Below are positions 16,090 to 25,261 of a DNA stretch of 64,000 nt, one piece after another (within the stretch, counting starts at the first letter, position 1; each line of letters begins with the position of its first letter). The notes beneath the pieces were generated by a model. The model searched no databases and was not told the origin of the DNA. It was given only the letters and a program-made list of their open reading frames with translations. Position numbers and translations under genes: made by a program. Source of the DNA: JBHEBG01 sp046557915 (GTDB lineage Bacteria; Bacteroidota; Bacteroidia; Flavobacteriales; Flavobacteriaceae); assembly GCF_046557915.1 (NCBI RefSeq), contig NZ_JBHEBG010000004.1:440634-504633 (forward strand). The letters run 5' to 3'.

Positions 16090-17502
16090 CTATGCTCCCC
16101 AAGCTGTGTGAAAAATACCCTCCTTATCTGTCCGCTCATAGGTATGCGAACCAAAATGATCGCGCTGAGCCTGTATTAAATTTAATGGTAAACGACCAGA
16201 TGTGTAAGCATCAAAATAGGTAAGTGAATTGGAGAGGCCGGGTAATGGCACTCCATTTTTAGCGGAATAAGCAACCAATTCCCGCGCAGCATCGACCGTA
16301 GATTTAATCTTTTCCACAAAAGTTGGCGCCACTAATAAGTTGGGTAGCGTTGTATCACTGTTATAGGCCAGGGCAATATCTTCGAGAAGTCCAGCCCTAA
16401 TGATACAACCAGCTCTCCATATTTTGGAAATAACCGCAAGGTCTAGATCATAACCATACTCCTTGGAGGCGTCCGCCAATTGATGTAACCCCTGGGCATA
16501 GGTAACAATAAATGAAAAGTATAGGGCTTCCTCGGCCATTTTTGCCAGTACATCTTTATCCATGGCAGTAGGGGTGGGTCTATCATAAAGCTTGTCGGCA
16601 TTTACCCGCTCTTCTTTTAAGGCCGATATTTCTCGCATGCTTACTGCTATGTCTATGGATGGGATGGGTATCCCTAGATCCATGGCATTTTGAGATGTCC
16701 ACTTTCCGGTACCTTTCTGTTTGGCCTTATCCAAAATTTTATCTACTAGGCGCCCAGGACCTTGGTCGTCTTCTTGTTTTAAAATCTCCGCGGTAATTTC
16801 AACTAAAAAAGATTGCAAACGACCGTTGTTCCATGCTGCAAAAGTTTCATGGAGTTCGTCGTTATTGAAATCGCCCGCTTTTTTTAGTAAATCGTAGATT
16901 TCCGAGGTAAGTTGCATTAGTCCATATTCAATGCCGTTGTGCACCATTTTTACATAGTTCCCGGCCGATTTTGGACCTAGGTAGGCCACACAAGGTTCAC
17001 CTTTGAATTTGGCGGCAACAGCCTCAAAAATTGGTTGTACCTCCCTATAACCGGGTTTAGACCCGCCTGGCATTATGCTTGGACCTTTACGGGCTCCTTT
17101 GGCACCACCCGAAACACCAGCCCCAAAGAAATGTATACCTTTGGATTGTAGATAAGCTTCACGTCTGTCGGTATCGGTAAAGAAAGAGTTTCCACCGTCA
17201 ATGATAATATCGTCCTTTTCCAAATGTGGTAATAAATTTTCAATTACGGCGTCCACGATCTTTCCTGCGGGTACCAAGAGCATAATCTTTCTGGGTTGGG
17301 CCAAAGCGGCTACAAAAGTTACTATATCGGATGTAGCATCTACCCTTGCAGTATCGCCTCCTTCTTCTTGTAAGGCACTTACTTTTTCCTCATCCAGATC
17401 ATAGCCAAAAGCTTTAAAGTTATTGTCGGCCACATTCAATATAAAATTACGCCCCATGACGCCAAGGCCTATCAAACCAAAATCGTATTTATCTTGTCCC
17501 AT
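16090..17502 (-). CDS. gnd: 6-phosphogluconate dehydrogenase (decarboxylating)
   Basis: A 470-residue enzyme of the usual dimeric length. The N-terminal Rossmann motif is GLGVMGRNF, then DGGNSFFTDTDRR, the substrate loop GGAKGARKGPSIMPGG, and the catalytic helix KMVHNGIEYGLMQL with the Lys and Asn expected. The all-helical C-terminal domain follows. It oxidises 6-phosphogluconate to ribulose 5-phosphate and CO2 with NADP+. It diverges from zwf and pgl, so the full oxidative pentose phosphate branch is present in one place; the 203-base intergenic region has an inverted repeat at 17517-17547 just ahead of gnd. Confidence 0.96.
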   Translation of the reverse strand: MGQDKYDFGLIGLGVMGRNFILNVADNNFKAFGYDLDEEKVSALQEEGGDTARVDATSDIVTFVAALAQPRKIMLLVPAGKIVDAVIENLLPHLEKDDIIIDGGNSFFTDTDRREAYLQSKGIHFFGAGVSGGAKGARKGPSIMPGGSKPGYREVQPIFEAVAAKFKGEPCVAYLGPKSAGNYVKMVHNGIEYGLMQLTSEIYDLLKKAGDFNNDELHETFAAWNNGRLQSFLVEITAEILKQEDDQGPGRLVDKILDKAKQKGTGKWTSQNAMDLGIPIPSIDIAVSMREISALKEERVNADKLYDRPTPTAMDKDVLAKMAEEALYFSFIVTYAQGLHQLADASKEYGYDLDLAVISKIWRAGCIIRAGLLEDIALAYNSDTTLPNLLVAPTFVEKIKSTVDAARELVAYSAKNGVPLPGLSNSLTYFDAYTSGRLPLNLIQAQRDHFGSHTYERTDKEGIFHTAWGA

Positions 17503-17516
17503 ATAATTATGTTGCA

Positions 17517-17547
17517 GTTACTTAACAAATTTGGTCTATTAAGTAAC
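17517..17547. repeat. Inverted repeat between gnd and zwf
   Basis: GTTACTTAA at 17517-17525 and TTAAGTAAC at 17539-17547 form perfect 9-bp arms 13 bases apart, 15 bases upstream of the gnd ATG. The position fits an operator or an mRNA leader hairpin for gnd. The rest of the 203-base region between gnd and zwf shows no further clear element. Confidence 0.6.
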
Positions 17548-17705
17548 AAAGTTGTAAATCAGATAACCTAAATAAACTTTATCTTCGTTAAAGCTAAAAT
17601 CAAAAATAATTTAAAATATCGACAATGGGGAAGTTTGTTAGATAAAGCAACACAGCGTAACTCCCTTGTTATATATTTATCGACCAACCACCATATCCAA
17701 CTCAT

Positions 17706-19238
17706 ATGAATAAGACATCCAATCAAATGCTGGTTATCTTTGGAGCATCCGGAGACCTTACTGCCAGGAAACTGATTCCGGCGTTATACAATCTATACTT
17801 AGGAAATCATCTACCAGAAAATTTTGTAGTACTTGGTGTAAGTAGAAGCGACCTTACCGATGGAGAATTTAGGAAAAAGGTGGTCTTGGAAAGTTCGTAC
17901 CTGTCCGATAAAATTGATAAGAAGAGCGAGGCGTTTGTTAAAAAGTTTTCAGATTCGCTTTTCTACGAAGATTTGGGTCGCGAATACGATACCAGCTACG
18001 ATAGACTTGGCAAACGTATTGCAGATCTGAACACCAAATATGGCACGGACAACAACTATATTTTTTACCTGTCTACACCGCCCGGTATCTATGAACCTAT
18101 AGCTAAAAATTTATATGATCAGGGCCTTACTTCGGAGCAAGACGGATGCAAGAGGTTAATTGTTGAAAAACCTTTTGGCTATAGCTTGGAAACGGCAAAA
18201 AACCTGAACACAGGATTGCAGCGTTATTTTCAGGAATCTCAAATTTATAGGATAGACCACTATCTGGGTAAAGAAACCGTTCAGAATCTGCTGGTGACCC
18301 GTTTTTCCAATAGTATTTTTGAACCGTTGTGGAACCGCAATTACATACGCCATGTGGAAATTACCAATGCCGAAAAGGTGGGCGTAGAAAAAAGAGGTGG
18401 TTATTATGATAAATCGGGCGCCCTTAGGGATATGTTCCAAAATCACTTACTACAAATAGTATCCCTTGTTGTTATGGAGCCTCCTATAGGGGATCAGGCA
18501 GAGGAGATTAGGAACGAAAAAGTAAAGGCCTTAAAATCGCTTCGGATTATGAAGGATGAAGAAACGCTTTTTAAAAATACCATCAGGGCGCAATATGTCT
18601 CATCGGTCATTGATGGGGAAAAGGTAAACGGATACAGAGAAGAACCAGGTGTAGATCCTGAGTCTACTACGGAAACGTACGCTGCCTTAAAATTTTATGT
18701 AGACAATTGGAGATGGAAAGATGTACCCTTCTATGTGCGTACGGCCAAACGTATGCCTACCAAGGTTACGGAAATAGTAATTCACTTTAAGTCGCCCCAT
18801 CATCAGATTTTTAAAGAAGGCAATATCAATAACAAAGACAACAAATTGATTATAAGAATACAGCCCGATGAAGGCATTCTAATGAAATTTGGAGTAAAAG
18901 TACCGGGGCAAGGGTTTAAGGTAGAACGGGCCAATTTAGATTTTTACTATTCGAGTTTGGTAGAGACCCATGTGATGGAAGCCTATGAAAGGCTGCTATT
19001 GGATGCAATGCAGGGTGATGCCACTTTGTATGCACGGGCCGATGAGGTAGAGGCAGCTTGGGAGTTTGTAGACCCTATTCTAGATTATTGGGAAAATGGC
19101 AAAGATGTACATATCTATGGCTATTCTGCCGGGGTATGGGGCCCTACCAACGCCGATGATCTTATTGATGGCTTGTATATGTGGCGGAATCCTGGGGAAA
19201 ATTTAGCGGACGATCCCGGTTTCTGCGTAATTAGTTAA
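17706..19238 (+). CDS. zwf: Glucose-6-phosphate 1-dehydrogenase
   Basis: A 510-residue enzyme. The coenzyme loop is FGASGDLTARKLIPALYNLY at residues 12-31. The substrate and catalytic motif RIDHYLGKETVQN near residue 180 holds the active-site His, and the family segment EKPFGYSLETAKNLN precedes it. It carries out the first step of the oxidative pentose phosphate pathway, making 6-phosphoglucono-lactone and reduced coenzyme in the cytoplasm. It is followed after nine bases by pgl, the next enzyme, and diverges from gnd, the third enzyme. Confidence 0.97.
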   Translation: MNKTSNQMLVIFGASGDLTARKLIPALYNLYLGNHLPENFVVLGVSRSDLTDGEFRKKVVLESSYLSDKIDKKSEAFVKKFSDSLFYEDLGREYDTSYDRLGKRIADLNTKYGTDNNYIFYLSTPPGIYEPIAKNLYDQGLTSEQDGCKRLIVEKPFGYSLETAKNLNTGLQRYFQESQIYRIDHYLGKETVQNLLVTRFSNSIFEPLWNRNYIRHVEITNAEKVGVEKRGGYYDKSGALRDMFQNHLLQIVSLVVMEPPIGDQAEEIRNEKVKALKSLRIMKDEETLFKNTIRAQYVSSVIDGEKVNGYREEPGVDPESTTETYAALKFYVDNWRWKDVPFYVRTAKRMPTKVTEIVIHFKSPHHQIFKEGNINNKDNKLIIRIQPDEGILMKFGVKVPGQGFKVERANLDFYYSSLVETHVMEAYERLLLDAMQGDATLYARADEVEAAWEFVDPILDYWENGKDVHIYGYSAGVWGPTNADDLIDGLYMWRNPGENLADDPGFCVIS

Positions 19239-19247
19239 ATTGTTTAA

Positions 19248-19970
19248 ATGGAAGTAAAGATTTATAAATCCAAGCAAGAGGTTGCCCAACATTTCTCTGA
19301 ATATTTAAAAAGGCTTATTCAGAAAGGAGAGTCAATACATATAGCTCTTTCCGGAGGAAGCACGCCCAAAATAGTTTTCGATTACCTCGCTGATAACTTT
19401 AAGGATTTGGATTGGTCCCAGGTTCATTTTTATTGGGGAGATGAACGCTGCGTGCCTCCAACCGATGATGAGAGCAATTACCGGATGACCGATGAGCATC
19501 TATTTTCGAAGATTTCTGTTCCCAGTACCAACATACATCGCATTAAAGGAGAAAAAAATCCTTCGGAGGAAGCCGTGTCTTATGGCGAATTATTGAACTC
19601 GACTATACCGCGATCAGAAGATCTTCCGCAATTTGATCTGGTGATTTTGGGAATGGGCGATGATGGGCATACCGCATCTATATTTCCACATGAAATTCAC
19701 TTATGGGATGCTCCAAACAATTGTGAGGTGGCGGTACATCCCGATTCTGGTCAGCGCCGAATTACACTTACCGGCAAAGTGATAAATAATGCCAAGGAGG
19801 TGGCCTTCTTGGTTACCGGGAGTAGTAAATCAGAAAAGATCAGGGAAATTATGAAGAGCGAGGGCGATTACAAAACGTACCCTGCGTCTTTAGTAGCCCC
19901 TAATACTGGTCGTTTATTATGGTTTTTGGATGAAGATGCCGCAGCGGGGATTGCTACAGCGCAATCTTGA
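19248..19970 (+). CDS. pgl: 6-phosphogluconolactonase
   Basis: A 240-residue protein of the DevB/SOL type. It carries ALSGGSTPKIVFDYL, YWGDERCVPPTDDESNYRMT and LGMGDDGHTASIFP, the three conserved blocks of this family. It hydrolyses 6-phosphogluconolactone to 6-phosphogluconate. It lies nine bases after zwf in the same transcription unit. Its last 17 bases overlap the 3' end of the convergent thioesterase gene. Confidence 0.95.
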   Translation: MEVKIYKSKQEVAQHFSEYLKRLIQKGESIHIALSGGSTPKIVFDYLADNFKDLDWSQVHFYWGDERCVPPTDDESNYRMTDEHLFSKISVPSTNIHRIKGEKNPSEEAVSYGELLNSTIPRSEDLPQFDLVILGMGDDGHTASIFPHEIHLWDAPNNCEVAVHPDSGQRRITLTGKVINNAKEVAFLVTGSSKSEKIREIMKSEGDYKTYPASLVAPNTGRLLWFLDEDAAAGIATAQS

Positions 19971-20496
19971 TATTCTCTTTTTCCAGAGATGTCATATAGT
20001 CATCTACCTTAAATTTTGAAGCATCAAAACGAGTGCTCCTTTGGGTAGCTTGTTCTTTTCTTTGGATACTCCGGGCAAATCTGCGTATACCCTGTTTATC
20101 GGTTACCAATAGGCCAGGAATTGGAACACTTTTACCATCCGTGTCCTTCGCCACCATGGTGAAGTAGGATGAGTTGCAGTGTTTAGTCTTTCCTGTGGTG
20201 ATATTTTCGGACTCTACCCTAACCCCGACTACCATAGACGTACGCCCAGTGTAGTTGATGGAGGCCTTCAAGGTAACGAGTTCGCCTACTTCTATTGGGC
20301 TTAAAAAATCTACTTTGTTTACGGAAGCGGTTACACAATAGCGCTGCGAATGTTTAGAGGCGCAGGCAAAAGCTATTTGATCCATAAGGTTTAGAATATG
20401 CCCGCCATGTACCTTGCCTCCAAAATTGGAATGGGAGGGGAGCATAAGTTCGGTAATGGAAAGACGAGATTCCTTGGCTGTTTTAAAGGTGGACAT
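19954..20496 (-). CDS. Acyl-CoA thioesterase, hotdog fold
   Basis: A 180-residue single-hotdog protein. The motif SNFGGKVHGGHILNLMDQIA contains the Asp of the YciA/BFIT-type active site in the DQIAFACA helix, and SVNKVDFLSPIEVGELV is the family strand. It cleaves acyl-CoA thioesters; chain-length preference cannot be read. The C-terminal 40 residues are basic and polar. It is convergent with pgl, overlapping by 17 bases, and lies nine bases downstream of rmuC on the same strand, so it is probably co-transcribed with rmuC. Confidence 0.88.
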   Translation of the reverse strand: MSTFKTAKESRLSITELMLPSHSNFGGKVHGGHILNLMDQIAFACASKHSQRYCVTASVNKVDFLSPIEVGELVTLKASINYTGRTSMVVGVRVESENITTGKTKHCNSSYFTMVAKDTDGKSVPIPGLLVTDKQGIRRFARSIQRKEQATQRSTRFDASKFKVDDYMTSLEKENIKIAL

Positions 20497-20505
20497 AGTA
20501 TTGGT

Positions 20506-21849
20506 TTAATCGGTGGGTTCTTCAATAAAATCATCTTCTTGGGCTCTTTTTAAGATAGGCTCGGGAATGGACTTCTTTGCCTTGGCACCCATTTTTTTTA
20601 GTTTTTCAATGCTGGTAATGATATTGCCACGGCCTTCTACCAATTTGTTCATGGCTCCCTTGTATTCGCTCTTGGCCTCATCCATTTTTTTACCAACTTT
20701 AGTAAGATCTGTTACAAAACCTTCGAACTTGTCGTACAAAGCTCCCGCTTGTCTGGCAATTTCAATGGCGTTCCGTTGCTGCTTTTCATTGCTCCACATG
20801 CTATCAATGGTTCGTAAAGTAGCTAAAAGGGTAGAGGGGGTAACTATTACTATGTTTTGTTCAAATGCCTTGTTATATAGGTTGCTGTCATTGTTAATAG
20901 CTATGGCAAATGCGGGTTCTATAGGTACAAACAACAATACAAAGTCTGGACTTTCCATGGTATACAAATCTTCGTATTTTTTAGATGACAATTGATCTAC
21001 ATGTTTACGAAGTGAATTGATATGATCTTTTAAGAAACGTTCCTTTAGCTCTTCGTCCTCGGAATTTATGAAGCGTTCATAATCTGTAAGGGAAACCTTG
21101 GAATCCACGATCATTTTTTTACCGTCCGGAAGGTTTATGATCACATCTGGGAGTACCCTGGTACCATCATCCAAGGTAAAGCTCTGCTGTACGGAATATT
21201 CCCTGTCTTTTTCTAATCCGGATTTTTCCAAGACCCGTTCCAAGACCAGCTCTCCCCAATTGCCTTGCATTTTACTATCACCCTTCAATGCCTTGGTAAG
21301 GTTAACGGCCTCCTTGCTCATTTGCTCATTAAGCTCTTTAAGGCCAAAGATTTGCTGCCTTAGTGCCGCATGGTAATCTATACTCTCTTTATGGGTCTGC
21401 TCTACCTTCTTTTCAAAATTTTGAATCTTTTCTTGCAATGGGGTCAATATGCTCTGCATATTCTCCTGATTTTGCTTTGTAAACTTGGTGCTTTTTTCAT
21501 CCAAAATCTTGTTCGCCAAATTTTCGAATTCCTTGGTAAATTTTTCCTGTAATTTTTCTACTTCTTCCTTTTGCTCCCTATTTTTGGCATTAAGGTTTTC
21601 AAGATCCGATTCGTAGCGCGTTATCTTATTGCCCAAAAGTTCTTTTTCCAAGCGCATTTGCTCTTTTTCTGCCAACGTGCCTTCCAGCTTTCCTTCTAAA
21701 GCTGTCACGTTGGTCCTAAGCTGTTGTTCGCGTTCCAAGAGGGCACCCTGATCGGACCTGGTCTTAAGGTTCTGTATATAGACCCCCAAAAAGTAGCCCA
21801 AGGCCAAAAAAACCAGTCCAAGAATTGAATACAGTAGCAAGTCGTTCAT
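20506..21849 (-). CDS. rmuC: DNA recombination protein RmuC family
   Basis: A 447-residue protein with an N-terminal membrane segment (LLLYSILGLVFLALGYFLGV), a coiled-coil region of about 150 residues rich in Glu, Lys and Gln, and the conserved RmuC core: KGDSKMQGNWGELVLERVLE, GTRVLPDVIINLPDGKKMIV and DSKVSLTDYERF, which is a restriction-endonuclease-like fold. RmuC proteins limit inversion at short inverted repeats and are membrane tethered. The acidic tail ends EEPTD. It is transcribed with the thioesterase gene downstream. Confidence 0.92.
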   Translation of the reverse strand: MNDLLLYSILGLVFLALGYFLGVYIQNLKTRSDQGALLEREQQLRTNVTALEGKLEGTLAEKEQMRLEKELLGNKITRYESDLENLNAKNREQKEEVEKLQEKFTKEFENLANKILDEKSTKFTKQNQENMQSILTPLQEKIQNFEKKVEQTHKESIDYHAALRQQIFGLKELNEQMSKEAVNLTKALKGDSKMQGNWGELVLERVLEKSGLEKDREYSVQQSFTLDDGTRVLPDVIINLPDGKKMIVDSKVSLTDYERFINSEDEELKERFLKDHINSLRKHVDQLSSKKYEDLYTMESPDFVLLFVPIEPAFAIAINNDSNLYNKAFEQNIVIVTPSTLLATLRTIDSMWSNEKQQRNAIEIARQAGALYDKFEGFVTDLTKVGKKMDEAKSEYKGAMNKLVEGRGNIITSIEKLKKMGAKAKKSIPEPILKRAQEDDFIEEPTD

Positions 21850-21911
21850 AGGTTAATCAACTTTAGGGTAAAGATAAAGGTTTGACATTAAAATGTAATA
21901 TGCCAAACCCC

Positions 21912-22706
21912 TTACTTATTAACCTTAAAAGAGCCGGTTTTGGGATCAAAGGTTATGGTATCGGTTGGGAAAAGGCTTTCAAAACTTTTCTTTTTTATCA
22001 ATTCGCATGGCTCTCCAAAGGCATTTTGTTTGTTGTCTAACAACAACATTTTATCGCACAATTGTATGGCCATCTCTATCTCGTGAGAGGTGTACAATAT
22101 CGTTTTATGGGTGCTATGGGCTATGTGTTTAAGAAGTTTTAAAATATGTACCTTATGGTAGAGGTCCAAATGGGTGGTGGGCTCGTCCAACAAAATAATG
22201 GAAGTGTCCTGGGCCAATGCCCTTGCGATCATCACTTTTTGCAATTGCCCATCACTAAGTTCATAACATTTTTTGTGTTGCAGATCTTCTAGACCTACCA
22301 TACTTATGGCCGATTTTATTTTTGATACGTCATCCGTCGTCAGCGTGCCGATCCAGTTGGTATAGGGTTGTCGCCCTAAAGCTACCAACTCTAAAACGGT
22401 AAGGTTTTTAGATGCAATAGGATCGGTAAGGACCACACTTATTTTTGCGGCCAGATCCCTTGCATTGAAAGATTCTAGTGGTTTACCGTTCAACCAAATA
22501 TTTCCCGATAGTTTTTCCTGCACTCGTCCAAGGGTTCGCAAAAGTGTGGATTTGCCTATTCCATTGACGCCCACAATAGCTGCCAACTCACCTTTCAACA
22601 AGGAAAACCCAATACCCTCAACGATGCTGTTTTGCCGCTTTTTGTGGCTATAACCTACGTTCAGCTTAGATACTTTTAACGAAATATGTATTGCCTCGTT
22701 GTTAAT
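21912..22706 (-). CDS. btuD: ABC transporter ATP-binding protein, probably for vitamin B12 (non-ATG start)
   Basis: ATPase of the FecE/BtuD type with Walker A GVNGIGKST, Q-loop and signature ELSDGQLQKVMIARALAQD, Walker B SIILLDEPTTHLD and switch His in TSHEIEMA. The frame is open back to the permease TAA (22728-22730) with no ATG, GTG or TTG before a TTG at 22601. Starting at 22601 would remove the first strands (LKVSKLNVGYSHKKRQN) that belong to the fold. The proposed start is therefore ATT at 22706, giving (M)NNEAIHISLK and 264 residues; ATA or ATT at 22691 or 22685 are alternatives. It is last in a unit with permease and binding lipoprotein, divergent from a cobalamin riboswitch, so B12 import is the best guess. 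Confidence 0.85.
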   Translation of the reverse strand: MNNEAIHISLKVSKLNVGYSHKKRQNSIVEGIGFSLLKGELAAIVGVNGIGKSTLLRTLGRVQEKLSGNIWLNGKPLESFNARDLAAKISVVLTDPIASKNLTVLELVALGRQPYTNWIGTLTTDDVSKIKSAISMVGLEDLQHKKCYELSDGQLQKVMIARALAQDTSIILLDEPTTHLDLYHKVHILKLLKHIAHSTHKTILYTSHEIEMAIQLCDKMLLLDNKQNAFGEPCELIKKKSFESLFPTDTITFDPKTGSFKVNK

Positions 22707-22727
22707 ATTTGTTGATTTTGTCTTTGT

Positions 22728-23759
22728 TTAAAATATCATTTTCTTTTTTCGTACCAATAACCAGACGACCACGGGAGCCCCTACAATGGAGGTAATGGCA
22801 TTTATAGGTAAAATATAGGCCGATGAAGGCAATTGTGCCATGGTATCGCAAAGTAACAACAATATTGAACCATAGATCAATACAGCGGGTACAAGTACTT
22901 TATGGTCGGTTGTATTGAAAATTTGTTTGGTAAGGTGTGGTACGGCCAGCCCAATAAATGCTATTGGCCCTGCAAAAGCGGTAACACCACCAGCCAATAG
23001 GCCAGTTGCGATAATTATTAAAAAGCGCGATTTCCGCAGTTCCACCCCAAGGCTTCGGGCGTAGTTTTCGCCCAACAAAAGGGCGTTTAAGGATTTGATC
23101 GAAAGTATACTCAAAAAGGTACCCACCAGCACAATACCTAATAAAAGAAGCAGTTGGTTCCAGGACAGGTTACCCACACTTCCAAAAGACCAGTATATAA
23201 ACTGTTGCAATTTTTCCGCATCCGCAAAATAGGAGAGTACGCTTACTATTGCTGCTGTAATGCTCCCAAACATTAGACCAATGATCAGAAGCGCCATGGT
23301 ATCCTTCACTTTTGAGGCCATGGCCATAACGGCCAATAGTACCAAAAAACTTCCAATACTTGATGCCAGTGCCAGGGAAACATCATTTACAAGGCGAAAG
23401 GCCAATATACCGGAGAACAACGAAGATCCCATAATCAGTAAGGCCGCTCCCAGGCTGGCTCCGGAACTTATTCCAAGAACAAAAGGGCCGGCCAACGGAT
23501 TCCTAAAAAGGGTCTGCATTAACAAACCACTTAGGGCCAGGGCACTGCCTACCAAAATTGCGGTAAAGGCCTTGGGAAGCCTATAATTCCAAATTATGTA
23601 TTCCCATGATCGATTATCCAGATTTCCTCCTAACAGACTGGCCAAGGTATCCTTAATGGGAATAGTAACGGATCCCACGCTTATATTTAATCCGAAAAAA
23701 AACAACAGCGCAATGGTCAGTAGCAAAAAAGAAGTTCTGTATGTTTTGGTTGTACCCAC
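22728..23759 (-). CDS. btuC: FecCD/BtuC-family ABC transporter permease
   Basis: A 343-residue membrane protein with about ten hydrophobic helices. It has the family segments LPKAFTAILVGSALALSGLL, FRNPLAGPFVLGISSGASLG and GPIAFIGLAVPHLTKQIF. It forms the inner-membrane channel of a type II importer for cobalamin, haem or iron-siderophores. It starts with GTG at 23759, directly after the TAA of the binding-protein gene (23760-23762), so translation is probably coupled. Location next to a B12 riboswitch and btuB supports cobalamin as substrate. Confidence 0.9.
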   Translation of the reverse strand: MGTTKTYRTSFLLLTIALLFFFGLNISVGSVTIPIKDTLASLLGGNLDNRSWEYIIWNYRLPKAFTAILVGSALALSGLLMQTLFRNPLAGPFVLGISSGASLGAALLIMGSSLFSGILAFRLVNDVSLALASSIGSFLVLLAVMAMASKVKDTMALLIIGLMFGSITAAIVSVLSYFADAEKLQQFIYWSFGSVGNLSWNQLLLLLGIVLVGTFLSILSIKSLNALLLGENYARSLGVELRKSRFLIIIATGLLAGGVTAFAGPIAFIGLAVPHLTKQIFNTTDHKVLVPAVLIYGSILLLLCDTMAQLPSSAYILPINAITSIVGAPVVVWLLVRKKKMIF

Positions 23760-24920
23760 TTAATTCAAAGGCTTAAAGAAAACTGGGATATGCTCTGGCA
23801 ATAATTCTGGGTGAAAAATATGAATGAGGTCTTTTAAAACCAAATCGGGTCTATTAGGCGCAAGCTCGTAGAAAAGAAGTCCGCCCGTACTGCCTTTGGC
23901 AATACTGTTAGAAAAGACGTTCTTGTTCTTAAAGGCATCAAATTCCTTGTAATGGCCATTTGCGGTTAGCATCTCATCATATGAAACGTGCAAGGACGGG
24001 TTAAGCCAAAATTCTGCTTCCCTACCTTTATCCAATACACTTTCTAGGCTTAGGGAGAGGCTACCGCTTTCTAGGTTATCCTTCCATAGATAATTGGTCT
24101 TAACATCGTCTAAAAAACCTGCGAGCCAACTTTTCCCCCCTGCAACGTACCAAACGTCCTTATACAGTCCACCGGTAAGTACAGTAGGTTTTGTGGACGC
24201 TTTTTTGCTCAATAATTTAATACTGTTGTACGATTCCTCAACCGTTTTAAAAATACTGTCCGCAAGCTGTTCTTTCTGAAAGAACGGGGCGAAGAATTTT
24301 ATCCATTCTGCCTTTCCCAAAGGAGATTCTTCGGTCCATTCGCCGTTGTATACAACAGGGATATTAGATTGTTCCAATGTTCTGTAGGCTTTGTTTTTAT
24401 TATTGATACCAAAGCCCACCACCACATCGGGGTCTAAAGAGATTACCATTTCGGCATTGATGTTCTCGTTGCTACCTAATTCCTGTACATGGCCGGCATC
24501 TATACGTTTGCGTGTTTCCTTGGAGGAAATAAAGGAAGTGTTGGGGAACCCCACTAATTTTTCCGTTGCCCCAAGCGACTCCAAAGCCGGAATATGGGTC
24601 GTGGAGGTAACAATGATCCTTTCCACGGGCACGTAAACAATAGCGTCATAATCATCATTGTTCAAGGTAATATCGGCTTTTTTTTCTCGCGGAACCAAGG
24701 CATACGTAAAAGCAGTTTCTGCATTGGGCCATGGAGATGTTAGCTTTATTACGGCTAAGCCCGAAGATTGTTTTTCTATACTAAAACCCTTGGCATAGGT
24801 AATGGTATATGATGCCGAATTTTGAGCGCTCATCGGCATATCTTTTTTTTGCTCTTTACAGGCCAGCATCAAAAAAAGACATAATAGGCCGATAATACTG
24901 TTTGGATTTCTTTTTTTCAT
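23760..24920 (-). CDS. btuF: Substrate-binding lipoprotein of ABC importer (BtuF/FecB-like)
   Basis: A 386-residue lipoprotein if read from the ATG at 24920 (a GTG at 24923 is one codon earlier). The signal ends at lipobox LMLAC. The mature protein is a two-lobe periplasmic binding protein: VERIIVTSTTHIPALESLGA, EKLVGFPNTSFISSKETRKR, SLDPDVVVGFGINN and NIPVVYNGEWTEESPLGKAE. It delivers ligand to the FecCD-type permease encoded one base on. The wide sub-branch includes iron and cobalamin binders; B12 is favoured by the divergent riboswitch-btuB unit 70 bases away. The lipid anchor is expected because Bacteroidota commonly anchor such proteins. Confidence 0.88.
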   Translation of the reverse strand: MKKRNPNSIIGLLCLFLMLACKEQKKDMPMSAQNSASYTITYAKGFSIEKQSSGLAVIKLTSPWPNAETAFTYALVPREKKADITLNNDDYDAIVYVPVERIIVTSTTHIPALESLGATEKLVGFPNTSFISSKETRKRIDAGHVQELGSNENINAEMVISLDPDVVVGFGINNKNKAYRTLEQSNIPVVYNGEWTEESPLGKAEWIKFFAPFFQKEQLADSIFKTVEESYNSIKLLSKKASTKPTVLTGGLYKDVWYVAGGKSWLAGFLDDVKTNYLWKDNLESGSLSLSLESVLDKGREAEFWLNPSLHVSYDEMLTANGHYKEFDAFKNKNVFSNSIAKGSTGGLLFYELAPNRPDLVLKDLIHIFHPELLPEHIPVFFKPLN

Positions 24921-24975
24921 CACCGTTCAAAAGTAGTATTATTTAAGTTGTAGCAAAAAGATTAAACAAAATGTT

Positions 24976-24983
24976 TACTTTCG
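24976..24983 (+). promoter_or_regulatory. Likely -7 box of the riboswitch-btuB transcript
   Basis: TACTTTCG at 24976-24983 matches TAnnTTTG at seven of eight positions and lies just before the first conserved part of the cobalamin riboswitch. Confidence 0.45.
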
Positions 24984-24993
24984 CAGAGAATTT

Positions 24994-25172
24994 TGGTTTT
25001 TATCGGTTTTAGATCGATAAAATTAAAAGGGAATCCAGTGAAAATCTGGAACTGTTCCCGCAACTGTAAGCTTAGTCCGCCTTTGGTGGATGCCCGCTAT
25101 AACTTCAAAACCACTGTCCGATACCTTTTGGACGGGAAGGTATTTAGCAGGACGCAAGTCAGGAGACCTGCC
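24994..25172 (+). ncRNA. Cobalamin riboswitch
   Basis: The conserved core is clear: GGGAATCCAGTG from 25029, AAAATCTGGAACTG, CCCGCAACTGTAAG from 25067, a variable arm, and the terminal B12 box AAGTCAGGAGACCTGCC at 25156-25172. These match the adenosylcobalamin/cobalamin aptamer. It is oriented toward btuB, whose ATG is 90 bases after the B12 box. No strong intrinsic terminator is visible between the box and the ATG, so control may be at translation. The left limit is approximate. Confidence 0.95.
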
Positions 25173-25261
25173 TTATTCACAACAAACATTGTTAAACTTT
25201 CGGGATAAAAGTTTACGTATGGGTACAGACATACTATTCTCCCGTTTATTTTGTAAACGAA

